Shown in pieces: positions 1 through 11,333 of a stretch of DNA of 64,000 nucleotides. Every line of letters begins with the position of its first letter. Position 1 is the first letter of the stretch. Below the pieces are notes generated by a model. That model was not told the origin of the DNA, ran no database searches, and saw only the letters and a list, made by a program, of their open reading frames with translations. A program made the position numbers and the translations under genes. This DNA comes from Platycarya strobilacea. Taxonomy: Eukaryota; Streptophyta; Magnoliopsida; Fagales; Juglandaceae. The DNA lies in contig CM072552.1 in the NCBI GenBank assembly GCA_036898215.1, positions 18,718,255-18,782,254 on the forward strand, given 5' to 3'.

Positions 1-571
1 ATATACTAACGGACCCCTAGCATTTGCCAAGGCACAAATATATGTTATGAACATTGTTATATATGTAGACTTCCCTCCTGTACTTCCCACTTTGTAAACA
101 TTGATGTATTTTCATGGCCTTGATTGACTGGGGACATATTGGAATGAAGCTAATTTTGCATTATATAGACTCTGTTATATGGATCATGTGAATTTTTTTC
201 TATAGTAGTTTTCACGTAAATGTTTTTCTAATATTTTAGACACGTGAATAGCACAACATGGAAAACTTATATTTATTTGTTATAGTTGTAGCAACAATTG
301 TGGGGAAAAAAAGAATATTGTCTATTTCCTGCGGTTGTTGCTCATGGGATTAGGTAGCCTCTGTGGGAAATAAGTGCAGCCCTCATCTTTACAGACGAGT
401 GAATTTGGTTGGAAAACTAATTATTTCCATAAAATAAATTCGTCGGTTAAACTATAAACTATTGGCACTATTTGTGGCAAAATGTATCATTTCTCAAATG
501 CTAAGCCAAAATCATGGTTTATTTGACACGAGCTCAAAAGCCAAAATATCACCGAAAAAGAATTTTTTCCC
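1..571. other. Intergenic AT-rich sequence
   Basis: I see no coding region, RNA gene or recognisable repeat here. It ends at the target-site duplication of the LINE that follows. Confidence 0.5.
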
Positions 572-581
572 ACGAGCTTAG
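572..581. repeat. Target-site duplication of LINE A (left copy)
   Basis: The 10-mer ACGAGCTTAG occurs here and again at 6339-6348, exactly flanking the LINE remnant. A duplication of this length is usual for L1-type target-primed insertion and sets the borders of the element. Confidence 0.75.
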
Positions 582-649
582 ATTTATTTTCCAGATAAAT
601 CAGAACTTTCATTAATAACAGAATAACAAGCATTTACAGCTTTTCTTGA

Positions 650-3600
650 TCAATACAAGAAAACCAATTCTTCTTCAAAATCCATTACTTGTTTTGCCAT
701 AGCATGAACTGTATAGTTCCCTGATCTTGAGACATGTTGGAGCTGTCTAAAGGCATAGTTGTCAAAGAAAATCTTTAGGTCTTCGACCACTTGCCCGTAC
801 AAGGAACTATTCAGCTTGTTGTTCTTTACATCCATAATTAGAACTAAGCAATCCCCTTGAAAAAATGCCTGTTGTAAGCCCAATTATGGGGCCAATATGG
901 CTACTCTTTCCAAAACAAGGGATTCTGCAGTTTTTTATGACAAACCCCCCACCCCCCCCAACATCTTAATCAGAGTTGCATCAAAGGAAACATTCCAGTT
1001 GACTTTATATCAATTATAAGGAGGTCTCATCCACTTCACTGGCCTTGAAGTAACAAAGCAGCTTGTACCTCTGTGCTGACCTGCAAACTGTTGAACTGCT
1101 TTAATTCAGACACTTCCCTTTTTGCAACAAACCAAATCGTGGCTAGGCTTTCTATGATCTTCGAAAACATATTTATTTCTCCTGATCCATATTCTGTGGT
1201 AAACACTCGCAATAATCTCCAGCATGTCCTTAGAAAATTTCTAAGTGAGCAAAGTCCATATCGTAGAAAAAGGCAATTCACACAGAATAGCTTTTTGCAA
1301 AGGACCATTGAGGTCTGACCACACATCTTGTGCTATCCGACTATACCAAAGCACATGGCCACTAGATTTTTTAGCCTGAAAACATAAGGGGCATGTTCCA
1401 TCTTTACTGATCTTTCTTACAAATAGGTTACCCTTTGTTGGGAGAGCTTCCTGCAATGCTCTCCACAAGAAAACCTTTATACAATTTAGAACTTTTAAAT
1501 TCCATAAAGATTGCCAATAGTCAATGAAAGTATTATTGATAGAACTCTCTCCCATATTATTCCTTTTTGATTCACTTAAAAGATGGTAGGCTGACTTTAT
1601 AGTGAAAAGGCCATGTTTGGAAGGTCCCCAAAACGTATGATCTTTACTACCCCTTCTACTAATAGGTAAACATTTAGGCCTTATTCACTTTCACAAACAC
1701 TCTCATCTTATCTCATCATTACTAATTTTTTAAATTTTTATACAAAATAACATAAACAATTCAAAAATTTAAAATTCTCAAACAAAACTAATATTAAAAA
1801 AATATTATATAACAATATTTTATTTAATTTTTAACTTTTATTTCATCTTATCTCATCTTATATGTGAAAAAATTCAGGCCTTAATCACCAAAGCTTATTC
1901 CTCATTGAAAATACTGTCAATTATAGAAGATCTCCACTCTCCCAAAGCATCCATCAATTCATTAACACATGCATCCCTAAGAAGAGTGGAAACATGGGAC
2001 TGAACTTAGTGTGAAACAGGAGTAGGGAGCCAAGGATCCTCCCATATTCTGATTGAAGCTCCATTTCCTACACACCACCTTAATCCTGCTTTTACCAAGT
2101 CCCTTGAGCCCCAAATGCTCTTCCAGATCAAAGAAGAAGAGTAATTCAGTTTAACAGTCAACAAATCATGCTTTTTGCAATATTTCTCCCTTAGAACACG
2201 AGCCACAAGAGAGTCTGGATTAATTAGGAGTCTCCACAATTATTTTGCCAACAAAGCTTGATTAAAAGCCTCAATATCTCTAAAACCCAGCCCACCTTGG
2301 CCCTTAGGCAGTCCTATTCCAGTCCATTACTTCCAACGCACCTTTCTAATATTGTCTAACTGTCTCCACCAGAAATTAGCCATCACAAACCTGCTTTAGA
2401 AGCCTGAACACAGACATGACATAAGTTGGGATGGCCTATATTACAGACTTTAGAAGAATCTCCTACCCTGCATGAGACAAAGTCTTGTTTTCCCAGCTGT
2501 GAATCCTCTTCCTCACTCTCTCTTTAATTCCCTGAAAAGCCATACATTTGTTTATGCCAACCATTGAGGGCAGACACATATATTTTTCTGAATCATCAGA
2601 GAATCTAGCCCCAATAACCCGAGAAAGATTATGCCTGACTTCCTGCCTTGTGTTTGCACTGAAGAAAAGGGAAAATTTCTACATATTAACCTGCCATCCC
2701 GAGGCCCCACCATAAGTCTGCAAAATGTTCCTCAATATTTCCCATTGCTATAAATCAAAACCACAAAAAAGAATGCAATCACTTGCAAACATCAAATGAT
2801 TAATACTAGTACCTCCCCTACTAAACTTGACCCCATGCAACTTCCCTTGGTTTTCAGTAGCATTTAACATCGAGAATAAGCCTTCCATGCACAATAAGAA
2901 AAGGTAAGGGGATAGAAGATCCCCTTGCCTTAATCCCCTAGAAGGTTGAAAAGTAGCATTGTGTTCACCATTTATTAAAATACTATACTGGACAGTTGAG
3001 ACACATTTCATAATTCTCTAAATCCATAAAGGACTGAATCCCAGTTTAGACATAATTTATCTTAGAAAATACCACTTCACTCGATCATAAACTTTGGAAA
3101 GATTCAATTTAACAGCCATGCACCCTCTCTTTCCTTTAATTCTATATTTCATGGAATGGAGAGCCTCATAGGCTATTATGATGTTATCCAAAATTAACCT
3201 ACCAAGTATAAAGACACTGGGCGCTAAGAAACAATTTCAGATGGCACAACTTTCAATCTATTGGTAAGAGTCATTGCCATAAGCTTATACACCACATTAC
3301 ATAAGCTTATGGGCCTATAATCACTCACAGTTTTGGGATTATCAATTTTAGGGATCAAAACAATGCTAGTTTTATTCAAATTCTCATCAAATTGACCATC
3401 AGTCAGAAAAGACAACATTGTGACAGCAACTCTATCCCCCACCACTTGCCAATGCTGTTGAAAAATACATGGACCAAAGCCATTAGGCCCCAGTGCCTTT
3501 AAAGGGGCCATTTGGGCTAAAGCAACATCCACCTCCTCCCTGAAAAAACGCATATCCAATGTTAATGCCATGTTCTCGCATACCATGTTTTTATACTTTC

Positions 3601-4835
3601 TAGACATGAGTTTACAACTTGTTGAGAAGGAGAAACTAAAGAGAAAATCTGCTGGAGACGTCTAATAAAAGCATCCTGTAATGCATCTCAAAACTAAAGC
3701 CGAGTCCCTTATTTCTAAAACTGGTTTTTTCTTTTCCTTTGAGAGGCACACAGGTGGAAAAACCTTGTATTTTTGTCTCCCCCTTTGTTCCAATTGGCCT
3801 TTGCACATTGCTTCCACTTGAGATCCTCCTGCTCCAAGAGAACTCCCACTTCTTGTTGCAGGGACTTGATTTGCTCCACATTCTATGGGCATTCCTGATC
3901 TTGCAAGGCCTTGAGGAGATCTGATTTCTCGGCCATCATCTTTTCACCACTTGGACAATAAGATCGGCTCCAAGAGGACAGTGCTGTACCACATTTACTC
4001 AAAAGATTCTGTAAGGATCCTTGCTTAGTAGCCCACCTAATCCTTGGCTCTAGACTTCTTCAATTATCTTATGGCAGTCACTATGAAGGGACCATCCTAC
4101 TTCATATTTAAGACCTTTTTCCTAGCAAACTTTTCACTCTAGTTAGTTATAGAAAAAAACAGTGGGTGATGATTAGAACTTCGAGTCACTAAGCTTTCTA
4201 CCTCCACCCATCCACACTTTGAGGATCATAATCTGTTAATAAAGACCCTATAAAGTCTCTCCTTTGTGAAGGTCTGTTCTGAGTGTCGATTACACCACAT
4301 GAAAGGATCACCCTTGCAGCCCACATCCATCAGACCATTGCTAGTAACCACTTGTCTAAATCCTCTCATCTGGTACTCTGATTTGGGCTTCCCCCCAACT
4401 TTTTCATAGGCATTTAAAATTTCATTGAAATCCCCTATCAAAAGCCAAGGGTGATGGTCAAAGATTCAGCCTTGTAATCAGGTCCCATGAGTAGAATCTC
4501 TTGTTTCAGCAACTCCATAAAACCTATTAACATGATTCTGGTTTTCATCCCATGGTTTGATATCCATGCACTAATGTAGTGTGAAGAGTAATTATAAATT
4601 TCCAGGTCCACATCATCTTTCCACAGAAAAAGGAGGCCCCCACTTCGATTCACTGGGTTTACACATAGGCAGTTCACAAACCCCAACTTACGCTTTAAAA
4701 CATCTAAATTCACAAAGCTTGATATTGTCTCCATCAAAAACACTATTTTGGGAGACATTTTCTTCACAATTAGCGAAGATCTTGAACTATACGAGGGTTG
4801 CTAAGCCCTCGGTAGTTCCAACGTAAGAGACTCAT
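650..4835 (-). pseudogene. LINE A ORF2 remnant (endonuclease - reverse transcriptase - RNase H)
   Basis: ORF2 begins at an ATG at 4833-4835 with MSLLRWNYRGLSNPRI, the standard plant L1 endonuclease start (WNxRGL). A frameshift follows at once. Endonuclease fragments cover 4226-4767, including GDFNEIL. RT fragments cover 3224-3607 (DGQFDENLNKTSIVLIPK, DYRPISLCNVVYK) and 2748-3011 (SRGLRQGDLLSPYLF). The catalytic YADD/FADD box reads FASD in the latter, so a catalytic Asp is lost. The zf-RVT part is 1241-1555 (CPLCFQAKKSSGHVLW) and an RNase H tail is at 650-883. The MITE at 1677-1880 interrupts it. This is a clear pseudogene. Confidence 0.85.
1677..1880 (-). mobile_element. Tourist-like MITE inserted in LINE A
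   Basis: A 204-bp AT-rich element interrupts LINE A ORF2. Its ends are imperfect inverted repeats (GGCCTTATTCACTTTCACA against GGCCTGAATTTTTTCACA), and TTA flanks both sides (1674-1676 and 1881-1883). A TTA/TAA duplication with GGCCT-type termini fits the PIF/Harbinger Tourist group. Inside are CATCTTATCTCAT motifs and an ATATTTTATTTAA core shared with other copies in this window. Confidence 0.7.
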
Positions 4836-4839
4836 GGTG

Positions 4840-6198
4840 ATTGGCGGGGCTATGTAACATTCACCGTCGATACATCATTTTCGAACTCAGCATTGTCGTC
4901 CACTCCCAGTTTTGGTTTCTTGGAAAAATCCTCATCACTCTCATCACAAAGCAATAAATTAGAGTTAAGCTTTTTTAAATTAAGAGAATGGGACTGACCT
5001 TGAGTGGTGATCTGTCGAGCATGTCGTTTCTAGTGTTTCTCCGTCGCAAACTTCGAGTTTTGGGCAAGGGAATTTAGCGTTGCCTCTTCAACAGTGTCCT
5101 TCAAGAGGCTTTTTCTTTTGGAAATTCTAACTGAAGCCCTTGTTACTTTTGGGACTATAGTTAACGGCAGATGTGGATCAACCGAGCTAATCAACATGGG
5201 GCTAGATTCCTTTACAGATGTGGGCCTCGACCCATCATGATTGCAACATTCGGAACTTCTACCTTATGGGCTTTAGTAGCCAATAACCCAGATTCTCCCA
5301 AGGCATAACCAGAATTAACCATCACTGGTGTCTCAGTAACCGCCATCTCCAAACTTTTAGTAGTAATATCGATGTCCTTACCCTTCGCCGGAGAGTTATG
5401 CGACTCATGACCATCGCACATCGTCTTGGTAAACACTTGACAAGGACCATGATCATTCAATGGTAGTGCAACTTCTTTACGAGTTCCTGTGAAAGAAGCC
5501 TGTTACCAAGACCCAAATTGGTTTGTATCCTAAGAATCGATTCCAGCGTTTCCAAAGCCACTAGTAGAGACATGAATCATCCTTCCACACTTGAAACAAA
5601 TATTTGACAACTTTTCATACTAAATTGGTATCCACATACTAGAATTGTTATGTCGAATGGTACGCCCTCGTGTGACTGGTTTTTGCAAATCAATTTCCAC
5701 TTGCACCCTTAATAATTTGCCCCATTCAATGCCATTACTGGGTTCATCAACCATAATAACCTTCCCCATCAAATCGCCAATTTGCTTTCCCACACATTTA
5801 GTCATACAAGCCATTGGTAAATCATGAAGTTGTAGCCAGAAAACTTCATGAGTAGAAAAGTCCATTAAACGTGGTTGAACATGCATATCAATAGGGCACA
5901 AAATGAACACTACATTATCAAATAACCACGGACGCCTTGACAGAACTTTATCTCGGTCATCATTATTAGCAAACGTGGTAGCAAACACCCAACTTTCCAG
6001 ATTTTCAGCATCGTGTTGCGGATGATTTCCAATCCAACTTTGCGATCCATGCAGACTTTTACGAGCACTAGTCTGTAGTTCCTCAATATCATCTGCTTCG
6101 ACACTGATCTCATTACTTTCCTCATCATTCAAAGTAATCATCTTCCAAGCTTCCTCTAATTCCTCCATAACAACACTCTTCCTGCAGGGAACAACCAC
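4840..6198 (-). pseudogene. LINE A ORF1 remnant (DUF4283 / zinc-knuckle nucleic-acid-binding protein)
   Basis: ORF1 of plant L1 elements makes an RNA-binding protein that packages the element transcript. The open stretch 5620-6198 (192 residues) has an acidic N-terminus (MEELEEAWKMITLNDEES) and then a DUF4283-like core with WVFATTFANNDDRDKVLSRR, PWLFDNVV and FWLQLHDLPMACMTK. It stops just before YEKLSNICFKCGRM, the start of a CCHC knuckle, so one TAG probably replaces a Gln codon there. The downstream part, to the ORF2 start near 4835, is broken into short frames. The reading start is uncertain: the first Met is at 6198, but a Met ten codons later matches the usual start better. Confidence 0.75.
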
Positions 6199-6338
6199 CT
6201 TATCTGATAAAACGAATAAGGAGATTAGCCTTCACCTCGCCAAAGGAGAGAATATATTTAATAAAATAACCGCTAGTTAATTGTTTCCTGAATCGTCGGA
6301 GCCCCTCATTTTATTTTTGTTGGATCACAGTTAAGAAT

Positions 6339-6348
6339 ACGAGCTTAG
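6339..6348. repeat. Target-site duplication of LINE A (right copy)
   Basis: ACGAGCTTAG matches 572-581 exactly and marks the 5' border of the minus-strand LINE A. Confidence 0.75.
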
Positions 6349-6352
6349 TATT

Positions 6353-6552
6353 TAGACTTGGCTTGTTTTTATAAATAAAATGAGATAAAAATTAAAAAAT
6401 AAATAAAATATTATTATAATATATGAGATTCAAAAAAGTTATTTTATAATTTTATAATTTGAAAATTTTAAATTATTATTTTATTTTATATAAAAGTTGA
6501 GAAAGTAATAATAATAAGATGGAACGAGAGTATTTATGAAAGTAAACAAGAT
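6353..6552 (+). mobile_element. Tourist-like MITE copy
   Basis: The left end GACTTGGCTTGTTTTTAT pairs imperfectly with the right end (GTAAACAAGATC on the plus strand). Inside are AAATGAGATAAAAATT, AATAAAATATTATTATAATAT and ATAAGATGG, in the same order as the copies at 48495 and 58094. It lies just outside the LINE A duplication. The borders are approximate. Confidence 0.5.
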
Positions 6553-6779
6553 CTCAATTATTCGTATTATATGTACTTATAATTTTATTTATAATTTTAT
6601 GTATAATATTCATTTTTCAGTTTCATTTTAAAATTTAAATTTCATAACTCCTTAGTATATTATATCTAATATGTGAAAAAGTAAATTTTTATTAAGTAGA
6701 AATGAGCATTTTTTATATTCAATTAGCGAATAAAAGTCAAAGTGCTGTGATGCAAGGAGTATTCGAGTTATCTTTATTT

Positions 6780-6990
6780 AAGTCTTGTTTGGACGTTGAA
6801 AATATTTTATTTTATTTTATTTTATTATTATAATTTTATCATATTTTAAGATGAAACAAATTAATAATGCAATTTTTTAATTTGAAATTAATAATATTAA
6901 AATTTTATATTTTAATAATATTTTATTTAATTTTGATTTTTTTAAAAAAAATTATTTTATTTTATTTCATGTTAATATCAAACTGTCACA
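6780..6990 (+). mobile_element. Tourist-like MITE copy, degenerate
   Basis: It begins AGTCTTGTTTGGACGTTG, a good match to the GTTTGGA terminus of this family. It continues with the AT-rich core (AATAATATTTTATTTAA) and ends near ATATCAAACTGTCAC. An overlapping 61-codon open frame is only low-complexity AT sequence. Confidence 0.5.
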
Positions 6991-7055
6991 AAGTTAAATC
7001 TATGGTAGGTTTTGATGGATTGATGGGTGAGCAGTCTAATAAGAAATGTTAGAGT

Positions 7056-7149
7056 GAAGCTACACTTAAAAGTACAAACTCACATGAATAGTACCATAAA
7101 CAATAATATTGTACTATTTATGTGAATGTGTGCTCTTAAGTGTAGCTTC
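7056..7149. mobile_element. Short palindromic MITE (hairpin)
   Basis: The arms GAAGCTACACTTAAAAGTAC and the complement of GTGCTCTTAAGTGTAGCTTC pair across about 94 bp. The interior (CTCACATGAATAGTAC / GTACTATTTATGTGAATG) is also self-complementary. The whole unit would fold into a nearly continuous hairpin. There is no coding capacity. Confidence 0.65.
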
Positions 7150-7316
7150 TCTTTGTCATTTCACCAATCCAATTAAGTGGACCCACCAGCCAAAATGACG
7201 GGAGTCGCCACAATAGATAAGTTATGTTTCATTCGACGAAATGATGGGAAATGGTAAAAGAAAAAGGGCTTGGCGTGTAGGAGGTGTTGTCTTATAATCA
7301 CCAAGAAAAAAATTTT

Positions 7317-7436
7317 AGAGCATCCACTATTGAAAGTATCCATTGCATTTATAAGCAATACTAAAGAAAAATTTACTAATTTATTCTTAAATATTACTCA
7401 TAAGTATAATGGATATTCTCAAATAGTAGATGCTCT
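7317..7436. mobile_element. Palindromic MITE-like element
   Basis: The left arm AGAGCATCCACTATTGAAAG pairs with the right arm ending ATAGTAGATGCTCT. The next segments (TATCCATTGCAT / ATAATGGATA) also pair, giving about 35-bp imperfect inverted repeats around an AT-rich loop. Its sequence differs from the 7056 hairpin. Confidence 0.6.
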
Positions 7437-8249
7437 CTAGTATTGCTCGTATCATTTTTATCATTTTACTTAAATATGAATATTCATATTTCCATATTAA
7501 TGTGTGATTAAATAAAATAATAAGATTGAAAAATCATATGTTGGTGTAAGGTGTAGGAAATAATAAATATTAAAGATATTAATCCGCATTTTTTTAACCA
7601 TATGATTATCCTTCTAATTGTCTATATGGCATATGCATTGTGATCTTTATAATGTTAATGCGCACAAGTAAGCCTGCTTATCTGGAGTTTAAAATTGAAA
7701 ATTTGGATTTTAAATTCAGAATTCTTTTAAATCTCTGAAGTAAAAGTATTAAAATTAGTAAAAAATAAATAAAATTTCAGAATTAAGTTGGGTTTAACCC
7801 AGTCCAAGTGACAGGCTTATGCACAAATTTACAAAAAGGACATCTCTTTTTCCTTGGAAGGAAAGAACTTCTAGCCTGATCAGAAAGCATATTTTCACTC
7901 GAACCTCTCACCACATTTACTCCATCTTGCAATCTAAAATCATCCACGTGTCATGAAATTCCAGCAACCCAAATTATAATTTCCAGAAGAATGAGAAATA
8001 ACATGAAAATGACATTCACGCAATAACCACATGTTATTCCCTTTTTTAATAAAATTATTTCCATTTCCGATAGGGACATATAATAACTTTTCCAAATTCT
8101 AATTAGAGAAACGATGATAGACCATGACAAGAAATACTAATTATAAAAAATTACACCCATAGAGTGACATATTCGATATAATATGTTAGATTTAAATTTA
8201 ATTTTAGCATAAGATAGATTTAACGAATTACATATAATGACATACTTGT

Positions 8250-8361
8250 ATTACTTCTCTATTATAACTTAACTATAGTCATTTATTCAAAACAGATAAT
8301 TATGCATTACTTCTCTATTATAACTTAACTATAATCATCTATTCAAAACAGATAATTAAGA
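8250..8361. repeat. Tandem duplication, 2 x 56 bp
   Basis: The unit begins TTACTTCTCTATTATAACTT and repeats 56 bases later with only a few mismatches. Both units include ATTCAAAACAGATAATTA. No function is evident. Confidence 0.75.
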
Positions 8362-8778
8362 TGCTTAAACTTCACCGTATTTAATATGAATATGAACATT
8401 AAATATTGTGAGATCTACTTTCTATGTTAATCTTTCTCTAATTTAAGTTATATAAAACTATATTTAGAATAAATGTTTTTTACTTAAGTATTTAATATAT
8501 AAAACTACTGCTCAAAAAACTTTAGAGAGAAATTATATTATATCACGAATTGCATACCGCACACATTTAAAAAATAATAATAAATATGAACTTTACATAA
8601 AAAATTAATATTTTATTATAAATATTTTAGAATAATTTTACATACAATTATGAATTTATAATTGTCACGTAACTATTTTAAAAAATAGTAGAATCTATTA
8701 TTAATTTTTTTTAATTAAGAGTCATATTTTATTTTATTTTTTTTAAATAATTACACAACGATACCTCAATTCACTATT

Positions 8779-8817
8779 GTATATATATATATTAATATAT
8801 ATATATATATATATTAA
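8779..8817. repeat. (TA)n microsatellite
   Basis: Two runs of alternating TA are separated by TTAA. It is simple sequence, likely to vary in length between individuals. Confidence 0.8.
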
Positions 8818-9064
8818 TTTTACAATAAATATTTGAATAGGGATTGATTCGTCCCCGGAACTCAACTTCGAAGATGCCGGAGTGGACAAATCAAAACATG
8901 CACTAAAGGAAAATGAAGGAATAAAAAAGAGAGTCCACCAACAAATAAATAAGTAAAATAAAATAGGAAAATAAAACGTAGTAGCGTTTGTTCTAACTTC
9001 TGTCTCTTTGTCTCAGTCGACCTCTCTTTCTTTTTAAAGGAGAGGACAGAACTCAAAATCCAAA

Positions 9065-9151
9065 ATGGCTAAAAATTCAGTTTTGTCAACTTTCTCTCAA
9101 CTTCCTATTTGCGGTGCTATTTTCGAGGCCAATTCTCTCCCCGTCTTGAAG
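9065..9151 (+). other. Possible first exon or 5' leader of the transporter pseudogene (weak)
   Basis: A 29-codon open frame (MAKNSVLSTFSQLPICGAIF...) follows a C/T-rich leader and ends CTTGAAG before a donor-like GTATTG. Its composition is less AT-rich than the surroundings. It does not resemble the known N-terminus of URGT transporters. It could be a noncoding leader exon, an exon of another lost gene, or chance. Confidence 0.2.
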
Positions 9152-10014
9152 GTATTGAATCTTAACTTTGGTTCTTAGAGTTCTTTCTAAGCTTTTATTT
9201 GTCTTCTGCTTTCAAATGAAAATTGTTTGTCCTGGGAATCGTGCTCTGTCGAGACATATGGATTTTTTCCTTTTCGTCTATTTAATATATATATTTATGA
9301 TTGGTGGATCTGTTTTGGAATTGTATAAATTCCGCTCGGATTTTTGGAATTTCTGATGTTCTACAACTGTGAAAAATGTTTATTTTCCTTTTTGCGATTT
9401 TTATTTGTTGTGAAGTTCGTGGATTTGAAGATTTTTGGTAGGGTAGGGTATTTTGACTGGAAATACGTTGGTAGACTAGATTCGTTTTGCCGGCTGATCA
9501 GTAAATGTTGAGCACTTGCAGGTCTCAAATAATTGACTTGGAGTAAATTTGTATCGAAATTTATAACGCGGCTTCAAAATAATATAAGCTCGTGTGAGCT
9601 TGTTCGCGTTTCTTTGTTTAAGTTGAAAAGTGAATTTTGAGAATACCAATCGAACTCTATTTCTTAAAGTTTTTGTGAACAAATGAATGTAGCAAAAAGG
9701 AGGAACTTGTAACCATTTTGAAGTTTTTAGTTTTTACAAATAAAGATGTAGTATTGAAAACATATTATATTGTCCATACTGTAGGTGGGATTGATAATGT
9801 CTACCCACTGAATGCATTTGAATATATATATATTTTTTTGATTGGTGGAATGCATTTGAATATACATAATAATCAATTAGTTGCGGATGTTATCATGTTG
9901 TTTTTCATCTATTATATTCAAGGTTTTTGTTCATCTGTTGATCTAACATGTTAACAATAGCTATATCAATTTTGTTTTATTCCTTCTTTAAAATTTGTGT
10001 ACATGTGATTTAAG

Positions 10015-10015
<1 letters not shown>

Positions 10016-10048
<33 letters not shown>

Positions 10049-10060
10049 GCTCTCTCTCTC
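10016..10060. repeat. (CT)n microsatellite
   Basis: Nearly pure CT dinucleotides with two or three CG interruptions. Confidence 0.85.
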
Positions 10061-11080
10061 TTCTTTTTTAAATTTAATAGAGGTTAAAGAATTTTGTTAA
10101 AGAATTTTTTTAAAGGATTTTTACTAAATATTTTGTGTATGTGGATATGTTGATATTGTTCTAGAAATGACCCTTTAAAAAAATGTCCAAGGTATTTGTT
10201 TGTTAGCTGAAAAGAGAATCATTTGGCCTTGCCTTGTTCTAACTTTGGGGAAAACTTGTCTCCTAATGCAGATAAAATTATTGGCTTTTGACATTCACAA
10301 TTAAAATTTGCTCTCATGAAGATTGAGAAGTAAAAATACGGGGACAAATTCAATGATAAAAAATATGAGTTCAGTAAAGATAGCCTATAGGAAGGCAGCT
10401 CTTGACACTGCCACATGAATGGTTTTACCTTTGGTATGTTGTAGCTTATTACTCTTTTGTACACTACATTTGAGTATTTTTCTCCTCTACATTACTTAAC
10501 TAAAGCTTTCATGCTTCATGCCTTAATTAGCAGTTAGTCTTGATACGATCACCATGTTGCATGATAATCGTCAAGGCATTCTTGTGTTGCAAATAAGTGT
10601 GGTTTATCATAGCAAAAATTTTAGTCCTTAGGAGTTATTCCCTTCCCTGGCAGTGAAGGCAGATGTGGAAGCTCCAACATAATCGACCATTTTCTCACCT
10701 GTCTAGGCACCTTAGCAGTGGTTTCCAAAGCTTTTCCAATGTCCTTTTTCTCCAAGTATAACACCATTAGGTCTTATGTCAACCATTGGAGTTAAGCCAC
10801 CACAATTACAGTCCATTAGGATTAAAGATCACTTTATACCAACTCAAAGCCTGACATCAGTCATCTATAAATTAAGTCCAATTTAATAGAGTCCTTCTAA
10901 GTCATATGCTAGATCATTACCAACAAGTTCTGCAATTTGACTAAAATACAACCAAAGCACCTTGTAAAAGTACAACTAAGAATAAAATAGTTTAGAATCC
11001 GTAAACAATACTGTTCAATAGATCAATACTTTCCATGACCACTAAGAAAGAGTTGGATACAACACCGGTTTGTTAGATGT

Positions 11081-11099
11081 GGGGGGGGGGGGGGGGGGG
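11081..11099. repeat. Poly-G run (19 bases)
   Basis: An uninterrupted G19 tract. Runs like this are unusual in AT-rich plant spacer and are also prone to assembly length error. Confidence 0.8.
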
Positions 11100-11333
11100 A
11101 GATACCCATCCAATCTTTTTGTTTCCGTGAAGGTAGAATCCGATAGATACTTTCATATATCATACAAGAAATTAGGACAATGTTGAGTGAACAAATATTT
11201 TCTCATTGCTTATGTTTTAATAAAATATAACTTGTTCTTCTTTAGTAATCAACTCATCAAAAAAATTGTAGCAAATTGCTCCTCAATTCATGTATCAAGC
11301 CTAACATGTATTTTACATAAGGACTCCATGCAG

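Larger units (their letters stand above)
582..6338 (-). mobile_element. LINE A: degenerate full-length L1-type non-LTR retrotransposon
   Basis: Read on the minus strand, the parts follow the plant L1 order: 5' leader, ORF1 with a DUF4283-type domain and a zinc-knuckle remnant, then ORF2 with endonuclease, reverse transcriptase, zf-RVT and RNase H. The 3' end is a short A-rich tail (GGAAAATAAAT on the minus strand) next to the ACGAGCTTAG duplication. The length, about 5.76 kb including a 0.2-kb MITE, is normal for a full-length plant L1. Both ORFs carry stops and frameshifts, so the copy is dead. Confidence 0.85.
7437..9060. other. AT-rich spacer without a recognised gene
   Basis: I see no coding homology. 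It holds a 56-bp tandem duplication (8250-8361) and a TA-rich microsatellite near 8780-8817. Just before 9060 there is a C/T-rich stretch that could be the 5' leader of the feature at 9065. Confidence 0.45.
9152..11333. other. Spacer or presumed intron, no gene seen
   Basis: Only simple repeats are recognisable: a CT run at 10016-10060 and a G19 run at 11081-11099. The N-terminal coding exons expected for the downstream transporter were not found here. Confidence 0.4.
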
